This document shows, piece by piece, positions 18,901 through 30,256 of a stretch of 64,000 nt of DNA (positions are counted from its first letter, which is position 1; each line of letters starts with the position of its first letter). The stretch comes from Arthrobacter sp. FB24 (GTDB lineage: Bacteria; Actinomycetota; Actinomycetes; Actinomycetales; Micrococcaceae), in NCBI RefSeq assembly GCF_000196235.1, contig NC_008541.1, positions 806,001-870,000 on the forward strand. The letters run 5' to 3'. Made by a program: the position numbers and the translations under genes. Under the pieces are notes generated by a model. It was given only the letters and a program-made list of their open reading frames with translations, was not told where the DNA came from and ran no database searches.

Positions 18901-18928
18901 TAACTGTACCGTCTGGACGGTATAGTTA
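18901..18928. promoter_or_regulatory. TetR-type operator between exporter and regulator
   Basis: TAACTGTACCGTC (18901-18913), TG, GACGGTATAGTTA (18916-18928): 13-bp arms matching at 12 of 13 positions, with the core ACCGTC-TG-GACGGT. It starts 5 bases upstream of the exporter start codon and 36 bases upstream of the regulator, so one bound dimer pair could block both genes. Confidence 0.85.
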
Positions 18929-18964
18929 AGAAACGAGCCCGGACCACCGGGCATGATAGGAACC

Positions 18965-19504
18965 ATGGCCAGAAAACCCGTTGCCCGCGAGGCTGTGCTC
19001 GACGCCTTTGAATCCCTGCTGATCGAGGTGGGTGAACGCGCCGCGACGCTGGATGCCGTGGCCCGGCGAGCAGGGGTTTCCAAGGGGGGTCTCCTGTATC
19101 ACTTCCCGAATAAGGAAGCCATGATTTCTGCCCTGCTGGAGCGCATGGACCGGCTGGTCGCCGGGGATTTGGACGCCATGGCCAAAGCTCCGGAAGGCGC
19201 CGCGGTCTACTTCATCAAGTCCTCCCTCTGGGCGGACACTCCGCTGGACCGGGTTTTTGTGGCTGCCACCCGGCTTGCCGAAGTAGCGCACAAGGAGACG
19301 CTGCACCGCTTCGCGGCCGTCCAGGGGAGCTGGCTGGAACTGCTGGCCGGGGACGTTGGTCCGGCCATGGCCAAGGCCGTGCTGTACATGGGTGACGGCC
19401 TCTACTTCAATGCCATGCTGGCCAGCGGCCCCGGCGCCGCCCCGCCCGAAATGAGCGGCGACGTCGACAGCCTGCTGGCGGCCGTCGAACGGCTTCGCGG
19501 CTGA
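18965..19504 (+). CDS. TetR-family transcriptional regulator
   Basis: A 179-residue regulator. The N-terminal helix-turn-helix reads TLDAVARRAGVSKGGLLYHFPNKEAMISALLERM (two adjoining pieces, residues about 27-62), the classic TetR signature with YHFPNK. The C-terminal helical part would bind the inducer and dimerise. The start at 18965 is chosen over 18953 because AGGA lies 5 bases before it. It is divergent from the DHA2 exporter with the palindrome in between, so it probably represses both the exporter and itself. Confidence 0.92.
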   Translation: MARKPVAREAVLDAFESLLIEVGERAATLDAVARRAGVSKGGLLYHFPNKEAMISALLERMDRLVAGDLDAMAKAPEGAAVYFIKSSLWADTPLDRVFVAATRLAEVAHKETLHRFAAVQGSWLELLAGDVGPAMAKAVLYMGDGLYFNAMLASGPGAAPPEMSGDVDSLLAAVERLRG

Positions 19505-19612
19505 CAGCGCCACGAGGGCGTGGGTCTGCCTTCCGGGACCGCCGCGATTCGGGCCGTAACGCGCCGTCGGACTGGCTGCGGAGTTTGCAGACTGGACCTG
19601 CGCGTAGGACAA

Positions 19613-19641
19613 TTGACGCTGTGACTGTTGTCACCGCTAAC
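19613..19641 (+). promoter_or_regulatory. candidate promoter for the glycine operon
   Basis: TTGACG (19613-19618), 17-18 bases, then GCTAACTA-type -10 (about 19636-19643), placed directly before the riboswitch. The 19505-19612 stretch holds no gene or structure that I can see. Confidence 0.45.
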
Positions 19642-19658
19642 TAAATATGCCTTTGATC

Positions 19659-19905
19659 TGCGGCGGGAGAGTTCTGCAAGTAGGTACAAGCAGGCGCCGT
19701 AGGAGCAAACCCTCCCCAGGAATCTCTCAGGCCCATGTACCGCCGCGGCAAGGCAACTCTGGAAAGCAGCATGCTGTCCGTTTGTGTCCCAACCCAGTTG
19801 GGGGCAAACCAGGACACGCCATGCTCACCGACGGTGCAAGCGGAGCTGTGCGAGAGCACGGTCCTGCGGAAACTCTCAGGTCCAATACAGAGCGGGGAGG
19901 AACCC
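19659..19905 (+). promoter_or_regulatory. tandem glycine riboswitch
   Basis: Two glycine aptamers in series fill the leader of gcvP. The first has CGGCGGGAGAGTT, GGAGCAAACCCTCCCC, AATCTCTCAGGCCC and CTCTGGAAAGCAG. The second has CGACGGTGCAAGC, GAGAGCACGGTCC, AAACTCTCAGGTCC and ACAGAGCGGGGAGG. These are the conserved pieces of the RF00504 family, which usually turns on glycine cleavage genes when glycine is plentiful. The gcvP start lies about 48 bases after the second aptamer, so control may act on translation initiation; no T-rich terminator is visible. Confidence 0.93.
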
Positions 19906-19953
19906 GGACCACTGCGGCGTACCCTGCGCCGCCATTAGTAATGGAGTTCCTTC

Positions 19954-22806
<2,853 letters not shown>

Positions 22807-22817
22807 GGATTCCCCCG

Positions 22818-23975
22818 ATGACTGAGAACTACACCGCGCTCTATGAAGAGCACAAGAAGCTCGGCGCGTCCTTCACCGATTTCGGGGGCTGGCAGATGCC
22901 CCTGAAGTACTCCTCCGAACTGGCCGAGCACCACGCCGTCCGCAAGGCCGCCGGCCTGTTCGACCTCTCCCACATGGGCGAAGTCTGGGTCACCGGCCCG
23001 GACGCCGCAGCCTTCCTGGACTACGCCCTGGTCGGCAAAATTTCCGCCATGTCCGTGGGCAAGGCCAAGTACTCGCTGATCTGCCAGGAAGACGGCGGCA
23101 TCATCGACGACCTCATCGTTTACCGCCGCCCGGCGGCGGACGCCGCAGGAAACGGCACGGACAAGTTCCTGGTGGTGCCCAACGCCGGCAACGCCGTTGT
23201 GGTCGCCGCCGCCCTCGCCGAACGGGCAGCAAAGTTCGACGTCGTGGTGGACGACGCCTCCGCCCGCACCTCGCTGATCGCCGTCCAGGGTCCCAAGGCC
23301 GAAGCCATCCTGCTTCGCCTGGTTCCGGCGGCACAGCACGAGCTGGTCACCGGACTGAAGTACTACGCCGCCGTCGAAGTTCCCTTCCTGGTGGCCGGCG
23401 CCACCAAGGACCTCCTGCTGGCCCGGACCGGCTACACCGGTGAGGACGGCTTCGAGATCTTCGTGGACAACGACGACGCCGCAGCCCTGTGGCAGGCCAT
23501 CGGGGCCGTCGCCGAGGAGGGCGAGCTTGTCCCCGCCGGCCTGGCATGCCGCGACTCGTTGCGCCTGGAAGCCGGAATGCCGCTCTTCGGCAACGAGCTC
23601 TCCCGCGAAGGCAACCCCTACGCAGCGGGCCTCGGTCCGGTAGTCTCACTCGCCAAGGAGGGCGACTTCGTGGGCCGCGCGGCGCTTGAAGCCCTCAAGG
23701 CCGGCGGCGCGGGCGCCACTAGCGGCCGCAAGCTGGTGGGCCTCAAGGGCCTGGGCCGGCGCGCCGGGCGCAGCCACTACCCGGTCCTCAAGGACGGCGC
23801 AGTTGTCGGCGAAGTGACCTCCGGCCAGCCGAGCCCCACGCTGGGCTACCCCGTGGCTCTGGCCTATGTCGACGTCGAATTCTCCGAGGTGGGTACCGCC
23901 CTGGACATCGACCTGCGCGGCAAGGCGGAGCCGTTCGAAGTCGTCGCACTGCCTTTCTACAAGCGCCAAAAGTAG
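22818..23975 (+). CDS. gcvT: aminomethyltransferase, T-protein
   Basis: A 385-residue tetrahydrofolate-dependent enzyme releasing ammonia from the aminomethyl-lipoyl H-protein and forming 5,10-methylene-THF. Family segments include FTDFGGWQMPLKY, AGLFDLSHMGEV, ARTGYTGEDGFEIF, ACRDSLRLEAGMPLFGNEL and VTSGQPSPTLGYPVALAYV. It follows gcvP by 11 bases. A 177-base gap with an internal repeat separates it from gcvH. Confidence 0.96.
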   Translation: MTENYTALYEEHKKLGASFTDFGGWQMPLKYSSELAEHHAVRKAAGLFDLSHMGEVWVTGPDAAAFLDYALVGKISAMSVGKAKYSLICQEDGGIIDDLIVYRRPAADAAGNGTDKFLVVPNAGNAVVVAAALAERAAKFDVVVDDASARTSLIAVQGPKAEAILLRLVPAAQHELVTGLKYYAAVEVPFLVAGATKDLLLARTGYTGEDGFEIFVDNDDAAALWQAIGAVAEEGELVPAGLACRDSLRLEAGMPLFGNELSREGNPYAAGLGPVVSLAKEGDFVGRAALEALKAGGAGATSGRKLVGLKGLGRRAGRSHYPVLKDGAVVGEVTSGQPSPTLGYPVALAYVDVEFSEVGTALDIDLRGKAEPFEVVALPFYKRQK

Positions 23976-24075
23976 CCCATAGGCTGTCAGCAGTTCCCGG
24001 CTCCGGGACCGGCTGGCCCCGTTTTCACGCGTGCTGCTCCTTTGTCGCTTTGACACACGCTGCCGGATCCCGGCC

Positions 24076-24124
24076 CCAACGCTCTCTCACTTCCTGCAGC
24101 GTTTGGGCCAACGCTCTCTCACTT
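24076..24124. repeat. short intergenic repeat between gcvT and gcvH
   Basis: CCAACGCTCTCTCACTT occurs twice (24076-24092 and 24108-24124). Between and overlapping the second copy, AGCGTT-TGGGCC-AACGCT (24099-24116) is a perfect inverted repeat. It resembles a small dispersed palindromic unit. It sits 28 bases before gcvH and could form a hairpin in the operon mRNA. Confidence 0.7.
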
Positions 24125-24152
24125 TTCGCAAACCAAACTGAAGGAAAAACAC

Positions 24153-24536
24153 ATGGCAAAAGTTGCCGCTGAACTGCAGTACTCCGACGAGCACGAGTGG
24201 GTGGCCCGTGAGGCCGGCAACCTGGTGTCGATCGGCATCTCCGCCGTGGCCACGGATGCCCTCGGCGACATCGTGTACGTTGACCTGCCCGAGGTTGGCT
24301 CGACCGTGACCGCAGGGGAGACCTGCGGCGAGGTCGAGTCCACCAAGTCCGTTTCGGACCTGTACTCCCCGGTCACCGGCGAGGTCACGGAAACCAACTC
24401 CGCCGTCGTGGACGACCCCGCACTGATCAACAGCGATCCGTACGGTGCCGGCTGGCTCTTCAAGGTGGCTGCGGATTCCGACGGCCCGCTGCTCTCCGCC
24501 GAGGAATACGCTTCAAAGAACGGCGGCGAACTGTGA
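24153..24536 (+). CDS. gcvH: glycine cleavage H-protein
   Basis: A 127-residue lipoyl carrier. The lipoyl-lysine is K65 in [14 protein letters not shown], flanked by the conserved [11 protein letters not shown] and the C-terminal WLFKV of the family. It shuttles the aminomethyl group between P-, T- and L-proteins. No L-protein gene lies in the window; dihydrolipoamide dehydrogenase is normally shared from elsewhere. Its stop overlaps the glyA start (GTGA). Confidence 0.96.
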   Translation: MAKVAAELQYSDEHEWVAREAGNLVSIGISAVATDALGDIVYVDLPEVGSTVTAGETCGEVESTKSVSDLYSPVTGEVTETNSAVVDDPALINSDPYGAGWLFKVAADSDGPLLSAEEYASKNGGEL

Positions 24537-25870
24537 GCGGCGCAACCGCGGCCGCAGGCACAGGCACCGTCGCGTTTGAGCAGGTTGTCTCCCCGTCCCT
24601 GGACGCGGACCTGTCCGCGCTGGACCCTGAGATCGCGACGAAGATCGACGACGAACTGGCCCGCCAGCGCACCGGCCTGGAAATGATCGCCTCGGAGAAC
24701 CACACCGCCAAGGCCGTCATGCAGGCGCAGGGCTCGGTGCTGACCAATAAGTACGCCGAGGGCTACCCGGGCAAGCGCTACTACGGCGGTTGCGAACACG
24801 TTGACGTGGTCGAGCAGCTGGCCATCGACCGGGTGAAGGCCCTGTTCGGAGCCGAATACGCCAACGTGCAGCCGCACTCCGGAGCGCAGGCGAACGCCTC
24901 GGTGATGCACGCGCTGATCAAGCCGGGCGACACCATCATGGGCCTGAACCTGGCCCACGGCGGCCACCTCACCCACGGCATGCGGATCAACTTCTCCGGT
25001 CGTCTGTACAACGTGATCCCGTACCAGGTCCGCGAAGAGGACCACCGGATCGACATGGCCGAGGTGGAGCGCCTGGCCCAGGAGCACAAGCCGCAGCTGA
25101 TCGTCGCCGGCTGGTCCGCCTACGCCCGCCAGCTGGACTTCGCCGAGTTCCGCCGCATCGCCGACTCCGTTGGCGCCTACCTGATGGTGGACATGGCGCA
25201 CTTCGCCGGGCTGGTCGCCGCAGGGCTGCACCCGTCACCGGTTCCGCACGCGCACGTCACCACGTCCACCACGCACAAGACCCTCGCAGGGCCCCGCGGC
25301 GGCATCATCCTCTCCAACGACGCCGACATCGCCAAGAAGATCAACTCGGCAGTGTTCCCCGGCCAGCAGGGCGGACCCCTGGAACACGTCATCGCCGGCA
25401 AGGCCGTGGCGTTCAAGATCGCCGCGTCCCCGGAATTCAAGGAACGCCAGGAACGCGTCCTTGCCGGTGCCCGGATCCTGGCGGACCGCCTGGTCCAGCC
25501 GGACGTCACCGCCAAGGGGATCAACGTGATCTCCGGCGGCACCGACGTCCACCTGGTCCTGGTGGACCTGCGCAACTGTGAGTTGGACGGCCAGCAGGCC
25601 GAGGACCGCCTCGCGGAAATCGACATCACCGTCAACCGCAACGCCGTGCCGTTCGACCCGAGGCCGCCGATGGTCACCTCGGGTCTGCGTATCGGCACCC
25701 CGGCCCTCGCCACCCGCGGTTTCGGCGAAGCCGCCTTCGCCGAGGTTGCGGATATCATCGCTGAGGCGCTAATCGCCGACGCCGGCGCGGACCTCTCCGT
25801 CCTGCGCTCCCGGGTGGAGGCCCTCGCCGCCGCCCACCCGCTCTACCCCTCGGTTGCCAACCTCGGCTAG
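24533..25870 (+). CDS. glyA: serine hydroxymethyltransferase
   Basis: A 445-residue PLP enzyme joining glycine and 5,10-methylene-THF to serine. The PLP lysine is K249 in [15 protein letters not shown]; the N-terminal hallmark GLEMIASEN and the segment [15 protein letters not shown] are intact. It starts with a GTG overlapping the gcvH stop by 4 bases, so it has a 30-residue Ala/Asp-rich extension ahead of the usual N-terminus. In this operon it consumes the methylene-THF made by the Gcv system, yielding serine for the downstream deaminase. Confidence 0.96.
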   Translation: MSGATAAAGTGTVAFEQVVSPSLDADLSALDPEIATKIDDELARQRTGLEMIASENHTAKAVMQAQGSVLTNKYAEGYPGKRYYGGCEHVDVVEQLAIDRVKALFGAEYANVQPHSGAQANASVMHALIKPGDTIMGLNLAHGGHLTHGMRINFSGRLYNVIPYQVREEDHRIDMAEVERLAQEHKPQLIVAGWSAYARQLDFAEFRRIADSVGAYLMVDMAHFAGLVAAGLHPSPVPHAHVTTSTTHKTLAGPRGGIILSNDADIAKKINSAVFPGQQGGPLEHVIAGKAVAFKIAASPEFKERQERVLAGARILADRLVQPDVTAKGINVISGGTDVHLVLVDLRNCELDGQQAEDRLAEIDITVNRNAVPFDPRPPMVTSGLRIGTPALATRGFGEAAFAEVADIIAEALIADAGADLSVLRSRVEALAAAHPLYPSVANLG

Positions 25871-25936
25871 AGCACGTATTACAGAAGTAGAGATCACGAC
25901 GCGGGCGGCCGCCACAAGCTGCCGCCCGTCGTCGTG

Positions 25937-25984
25937 CATCCGGCAGTGCGACCGCCCACCGGCGGTTGCACCGCCATCCGGCAG
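25937..25984 (+). promoter_or_regulatory. structured leader before sdaA
   Basis: The 157-base glyA-sdaA gap holds a hairpin TGCGACCGCC-CACC-GGCGGTTGCA (25947-25970, 9 of 10 pairs plus a G-T), bracketed by two copies of CATCCGGCAG (25937-25946 and 25975-25984). A further GC-rich fold lies at about 25900-25930. No known riboswitch pattern is recognised, and no T-run follows. Confidence 0.4.
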
Positions 25985-26027
25985 GACCATCTGCCGGACC
26001 ACAGCTACACCTAGTTAGGAACCGACC

Positions 26028-27455
26028 ATGGCCGTTGGTGTCTTTGATCTTTTTTCCATCGGGATTGGGCCTTCGAGTTCGCATACGGTGGGTCCGATGC
26101 GGGCTGCGGCGGTGTTCGCCGAGGAGCTGAAGGCTTCCGGTGCCCTGGAGAGGGTGGCCGGGCTGCGGGTGGATTTGTATGGTTCGCTCGCCGCGACGGG
26201 GCACGGTCACGGGACGATGACGGCGATCCTGCTGGGGCTGGAGGGGTTCCATCCTGAGAAGATCCTCCCGGCCGAGGTGGAGGAGCGGCTGGCGGCGATC
26301 GCGGAGTCCGGGATGCTGCGGCTGGCCGGTGCTGTTGATGGTGCCGGGGTGGTCCTGCCGTACGGGGTGAAGGATATGGTGTTGCGGCCGTTGACCATCC
26401 TGCCGCGGCACACGAACGGGATGACTTTCACTGTCACGGATGCTGGCGGGGAGGTGCTGCATGCGGCGACGTTCTTCTCGGTGGGCGGGGGGTTTATTGT
26501 CCGTGAGGGCGAGGAGGACGCGGCGCAGCAGGAGTTGGAGGAGTCGAAGAAGGAGTTGCCGCTGCCGTTCCGGACTGCGGCGGAGCTGCTGGGCCGGTGC
26601 CAGTCCAAGGGCCTGTCCATTGGGGAGATCATGTTCGTCAACGAACGCGCCTCCCGGTCCGAGGCGGAGATCCGGGAGGGGTTGCTGCACATTTACTCGG
26701 TGATGGAGGAGTGCGTGGCGGTGTCCCTGAAGCGTGAGGGGCTGCTGCCCGGCGGGCTGAAGGTCCGCCGTCGTGCGCCGGACTGGCACGAGCGTTTGCT
26801 GAAGGAGAACCGGGGCCAGGACCCGGAGTACCGGGATCCGAAGTACTGGCAGGAGTGGGTGAACCTGATCGCGTTGGCGGTGAACGAGGAGAACGCGTCC
26901 GGCGGCAGGGTGGTCACGGCGCCGACGAACGGGGCGGCCGGGATCATCCCGGCGGTGTTGTATTACGCGTTGCATTTCGCGCCGGGCATGGACCGGGCCA
27001 GCCGGCAGGACCGGGATGATGTGGTGGTGAAGTTCCTGCTCGCTGCCGGTGCGGTCGGGGTGCTCTACAAGGAACAGGCGTCCATTTCGGGGGCGGAGGT
27101 GGGCTGCCAGGGTGAGGTGGGGTCGGCGTCGTCGATGGCCGCCGCGGGCCTGGCCGAGGTGATGGGCGGGACGCCGCAGCAGGTGGAGAACGCGGCGGAG
27201 ATCGCGATGGAGCACAACCTGGGGCTGACGTGTGATCCGATCGGCGGGCTGGTGCAGATCCCCTGTATCGAGCGGAACGCGATCGCGGCGGCGAAGGCCA
27301 TCAATGCCGCGAAGATGGCGCTCTGGGGCGACGGCACGCACCGGGTGTCCCTGGACGAGGTGATCGTGACCATGCGCGAGACCGGCAGGGACATGTCCTC
27401 CAAGTACAAGGAAACCGCCATGGGCGGCCTCGCCGTCAACGTCGTCGAATGCTGA
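26028..27455 (+). CDS. sdaA: L-serine dehydratase, iron-sulfur type
   Basis: A 475-residue single-chain L-serine ammonia-lyase (serine to pyruvate and ammonia). It begins with [25 protein letters not shown] (read in two parts), the beta-domain hallmark. The C-terminal alpha-domain has the cluster cysteines in [17 protein letters not shown] and QIPCIERNA. Its codon choice differs sharply from gcvP, gcvH and glyA: GGG, GAG, GCG, GTG and CGG dominate. It closes the glycine to serine to pyruvate route; whether it shares the riboswitch transcript or has its own promoter in the 157-base gap is open. Confidence 0.95.
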   Translation: MAVGVFDLFSIGIGPSSSHTVGPMRAAAVFAEELKASGALERVAGLRVDLYGSLAATGHGHGTMTAILLGLEGFHPEKILPAEVEERLAAIAESGMLRLAGAVDGAGVVLPYGVKDMVLRPLTILPRHTNGMTFTVTDAGGEVLHAATFFSVGGGFIVREGEEDAAQQELEESKKELPLPFRTAAELLGRCQSKGLSIGEIMFVNERASRSEAEIREGLLHIYSVMEECVAVSLKREGLLPGGLKVRRRAPDWHERLLKENRGQDPEYRDPKYWQEWVNLIALAVNEENASGGRVVTAPTNGAAGIIPAVLYYALHFAPGMDRASRQDRDDVVVKFLLAAGAVGVLYKEQASISGAEVGCQGEVGSASSMAAAGLAEVMGGTPQQVENAAEIAMEHNLGLTCDPIGGLVQIPCIERNAIAAAKAINAAKMALWGDGTHRVSLDEVIVTMRETGRDMSSKYKETAMGGLAVNVVEC

Positions 27456-27487
27456 CCCCCTAACCCGATGGTCGGGCCTGTCGAGAC

Positions 27488-28039
27488 CTAGTTGTGCAAA
27501 GCCGCCCACCAGTTCAGGCTGCTGGCGAAAACCAGCCAGGAAACGTAGGGCAACAGCAGCAGGCCGGCTGCCCGGCTGCTAGGGCCGAAACGCAGGACGG
27601 TGAAGGTCACGGCGATGATCAAGGAAATGATGATCGCGAGCCCCAGCCAGAGCGACGCCGTGCCCATCACCGGGTAAAGGCCGAAGAACACCGGCGTCCA
27701 CAGCAGGTTCAAGCCCAACTGGATCCCGTACGCCCTCAAGGCGGGGACGGTGCGCTGTCCGCCGTGCCGCCAGACGAGCCACGCGGCGACTGCCATGGCT
27801 GTGTACAGCATGGTCCAGACCGGACCGAAGACCCAGTTCGGCGGGGACCACGGGGCTTTGTCCGCTGTGGCGTACCAGCCGTCCACGTTGCCCAGCGTGG
27901 CGAAAGCACCCAGCCAGGCGACCAGCGCGGAGGCTCCCAGGAATACAGCCAGGCCGAGCAGTTGCGCACCCGTGCTGCGGCTGCCGGGACGGGCGCCGTC
28001 AGCGGGGCCCGCCATGGCCTGTTCGTGCGGTGCCTTCAT
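27488..28039 (-). CDS. TspO/MBR family tryptophan-rich protein
   Basis: A 183-residue five-helix membrane protein of the TspO/translocator family. The signature runs WYATADKAPWSPPNWVFGPVW with W-rich helix ends, then NLLWTPVFFGLYPVMGTASLW. TspO proteins bind porphyrins and affect tetrapyrrole and stress metabolism. The N-terminus has an extra hydrophilic, Pro/Ala/Gly-rich tail of about 25 residues before the first helix. It is convergent with sdaA and divergent from the nuclease gene; no partner gene is obvious. Confidence 0.9.
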   Translation of the reverse strand: MKAPHEQAMAGPADGARPGSRSTGAQLLGLAVFLGASALVAWLGAFATLGNVDGWYATADKAPWSPPNWVFGPVWTMLYTAMAVAAWLVWRHGGQRTVPALRAYGIQLGLNLLWTPVFFGLYPVMGTASLWLGLAIIISLIIAVTFTVLRFGPSSRAAGLLLLPYVSWLVFASSLNWWAALHN

Positions 28040-28192
28040 AGTTCAACCCTCGCGAGTACGGCATGTTGAGTCAAGTCGATCCAGCACTCGGCCACTGGCA
28101 CATGAGTCCTTCACGGCTGGTCGCGATCGCTGCCCGCCAACCACTGTTCGCATGCTCTGTTCACCCTGAGGCTGGAGTGCCACTATGGAGCT

Positions 28193-29014
28193 ATGACTGG
28201 GGGATATGACCGGGACTTTCTGCGGGCACGCCTTGAGCTGCCCAGTCCGGCGGCAGCAACCGTTTTGCTTGACTACACACACTTTTCCGTCCGGCTGCGC
28301 ACGGCGCGGAAGCTGGCCGCCGTCGTCGGCGTAAATATTCACGGACGCGAACTGGTGCCGTTGGCCCGTGAGGGAACCTGGCACTTCGATGCCCGGGTCC
28401 CGAAGGAGCAGCAGGCGGGTCCGGAAGTCTACAAGAACAACGCCTTTGACCGGGGACACCTGGTGCGGCGGCTGGATCCGGTGTGGGGCGATGAGGCGAC
28501 GGCCAAGGCAGCCAACCAGGACACCTTCTCGTTTACCAATGCCGCGCCACAGGTTGACGACTTCAACCAGGGCAAAGAACTGTGGGTGGGGCTGGAAGAC
28601 CATGTGCTCAGCCACGCGGACCTCAATGACGCCAAGCTGAGCGTGTTCACGGGGCCGGTCCTGGAGGACGACGACCTGCCCTACCGGGGAGTGCAGATAC
28701 CCCGGATGTTCTGGAAGATCGCGGCCTGGACCATGGACGGAAAACTCGCTGCTGCCGGATTCCTGCTGGACCAGTCCCCTCTGTTGGGGAAGGTGGAGCT
28801 CAAGAAGGCTATCCGGGAACGGCTCCTGGCCGATGAACCGCCGCCGCTGGGTCCCTTCCGCACCTTTCAGGTTCCTGTGGCCCGGATCGCCGAATTGACC
28901 GGGCTGAGCCTGTCCCGGCTGGAAAACGCGGACCGGCTGGCCAAGAGCCAGCGTGCCCTGGGCAAGGAGCCGCTGGCCGTGCGGCTCAAGTCCATGGAGC
29001 AGATCCGGCTCTGA
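28193..29014 (+). CDS. DNA/RNA non-specific endonuclease (NUC1 type)
   Basis: A 273-residue beta-beta-alpha-metal nuclease. The general-base motif is DRGH (D86-H89) in NNAFDRGHLVRR, and metal-site Asn residues are seen in FTNAAPQVDDFNQG (N116, N125). This matches the Serratia-nuclease/EndoG family. Unusually, no signal peptide or membrane segment is visible; the protein starts MTGGYDRDFLRARLEL, so it appears cytoplasmic, or exported by an unrecognised route. No immunity gene is adjacent. Its ribosome site is GGAG just before the ATG. The cellular role is unknown; nucleic-acid scavenging or defence are possibilities. Confidence 0.87.
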   Translation: MTGGYDRDFLRARLELPSPAAATVLLDYTHFSVRLRTARKLAAVVGVNIHGRELVPLAREGTWHFDARVPKEQQAGPEVYKNNAFDRGHLVRRLDPVWGDEATAKAANQDTFSFTNAAPQVDDFNQGKELWVGLEDHVLSHADLNDAKLSVFTGPVLEDDDLPYRGVQIPRMFWKIAAWTMDGKLAAAGFLLDQSPLLGKVELKKAIRERLLADEPPPLGPFRTFQVPVARIAELTGLSLSRLENADRLAKSQRALGKEPLAVRLKSMEQIRL

Positions 29015-29091
29015 ACCCGGACGCCGCAAGGGAGCCAACCGGTCAACGTGCTCCTAGGGTCAACGTCCTCCTTGGGAGGGCCGATAGACTT

Positions 29092-30225
29092 GTGGCTTGC
29101 ATGCCTGGCATGCAGCCGAAGCACCGACCGCAAAGATTGGACACCGCGCACTTGCGAGAATTCACCGCCCGCTTTGCCTCCGCCGAGGAGGTCGCCAACT
29201 GGGACAACCATGTCATCGCGAACCCGAACGGCGGAAACCTGCTTCAGTCCGAGGCGTTCGCCGAGGTCAAACAACACTTTGGCTGGCAACCCCTCCACCT
29301 GGTCTACGAAACCGCGGACTACACGAGCTACAACCTGGTGCTGCAGAAGTCCTTTCCTGTACTGGGCAAGCTGTGGTACCTCATCAAGGGGCCGGACGTG
29401 GCGGCGGTTGAGGATATCCCGGGCATCGCCGCCGCGAACGCGGAGTTCGTGAAGCGAGCAAAGCTGGGCGTCTTTGCCATCAAGATCGAGCCGGACATCG
29501 TCCTTTCCGAGGACGCAAAGCGGGTGCTCGAGGGCGCGGGCCTGGTGAAGACGCACAACCTGCAGCCCAATGACTCCACTGCGCTGCTGGACATCGCGCC
29601 GGAGGAGAACCAGTTGCTGCGGAACCTGCACTCCAGGGGACGCAACGCTGTCCGCCGGGCCATCCGGGAGGGCGTGGAAGTCCACAACGTCGATCCCACG
29701 GAGGAGAACTTCCGGTCCATGTATTCGCTCATGACCACCACGGTGGAAGCGAAGTCGCAGGTCAGGGTCAGGGAGTACGAGTACTACCGGCAGTTCTGGA
29801 CCAACTTCATCAAGCGCGGGCAGGGCCGGCTCCTGTTCGTCTACGAGAACGGCGTTCCGTCCGTGGGTGCCTTTGTGATCAACTACGGCCGGAAGGGGAC
29901 CTACAAGGACGGCGGCTCGCTCCAAAAGCGCACCCAGTACGGCGACTCCCACCTGGTCCAGTGGACGGCCATCAACCAGGTCAAGGAACTCGGCTGCACG
30001 GAATACGACTTCTGCGGCACCCCTCCGAGCGACAAACTCAAGGACACCTCCAACCCGTTCCACGGGCTGGGGTTGTTCAAGACCAGCTTCAGCAAGACGG
30101 TCACCGACTTCGTAGGCTGCTACGACCAGGTGCTCAACCCGCTGAAATACAAGGCCTGGATGGCCGCCGGCGAACGTGTGGCACGCCAGCTGTACACCAG
30201 GCGAACAGGCCAGCAGTTCTACTAG
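29092..30225 (+). CDS. FemAB/FemX-like peptidoglycan bridge aminoacyltransferase
   Basis: A 377-residue FemXAB-family protein (two GNAT-like domains), adding amino acids from aminoacyl-tRNA to the lipid II stem peptide. Visible segments: NLLQSEAFAEVKQHFGWQP near residue 45, LHSRGRNAVRRAIREGVEV, FVINYGRKGTYKDGGS and the C-terminal EYDFCGTPP and FHGLGLFKTSF. This genus has an interpeptide bridge, so a role in building it is likely. The start is uncertain: the GTG at 29092 has GGGAGGG about 11 bases upstream; ATGs at 29101 and 29110 are alternatives. Confidence 0.85.
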   Translation: MACMPGMQPKHRPQRLDTAHLREFTARFASAEEVANWDNHVIANPNGGNLLQSEAFAEVKQHFGWQPLHLVYETADYTSYNLVLQKSFPVLGKLWYLIKGPDVAAVEDIPGIAAANAEFVKRAKLGVFAIKIEPDIVLSEDAKRVLEGAGLVKTHNLQPNDSTALLDIAPEENQLLRNLHSRGRNAVRRAIREGVEVHNVDPTEENFRSMYSLMTTTVEAKSQVRVREYEYYRQFWTNFIKRGQGRLLFVYENGVPSVGAFVINYGRKGTYKDGGSLQKRTQYGDSHLVQWTAINQVKELGCTEYDFCGTPPSDKLKDTSNPFHGLGLFKTSFSKTVTDFVGCYDQVLNPLKYKAWMAAGERVARQLYTRRTGQQFY

Positions 30226-30256
30226 ATACCCTTGTGGAGCCCTTGAGGAGGCCGCA

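Noticed and set aside
24076..24124. CRISPR-like direct repeats
   Set aside because: Only two copies, 15 bases apart, without spacers of regular size or cas genes.
25755..27509. Minus-strand open frame of 584 codons opposite sdaA
   Set aside because: Its length follows from the G-ending codons of sdaA; the sequence is Arg/His/Pro-rich with no domain.
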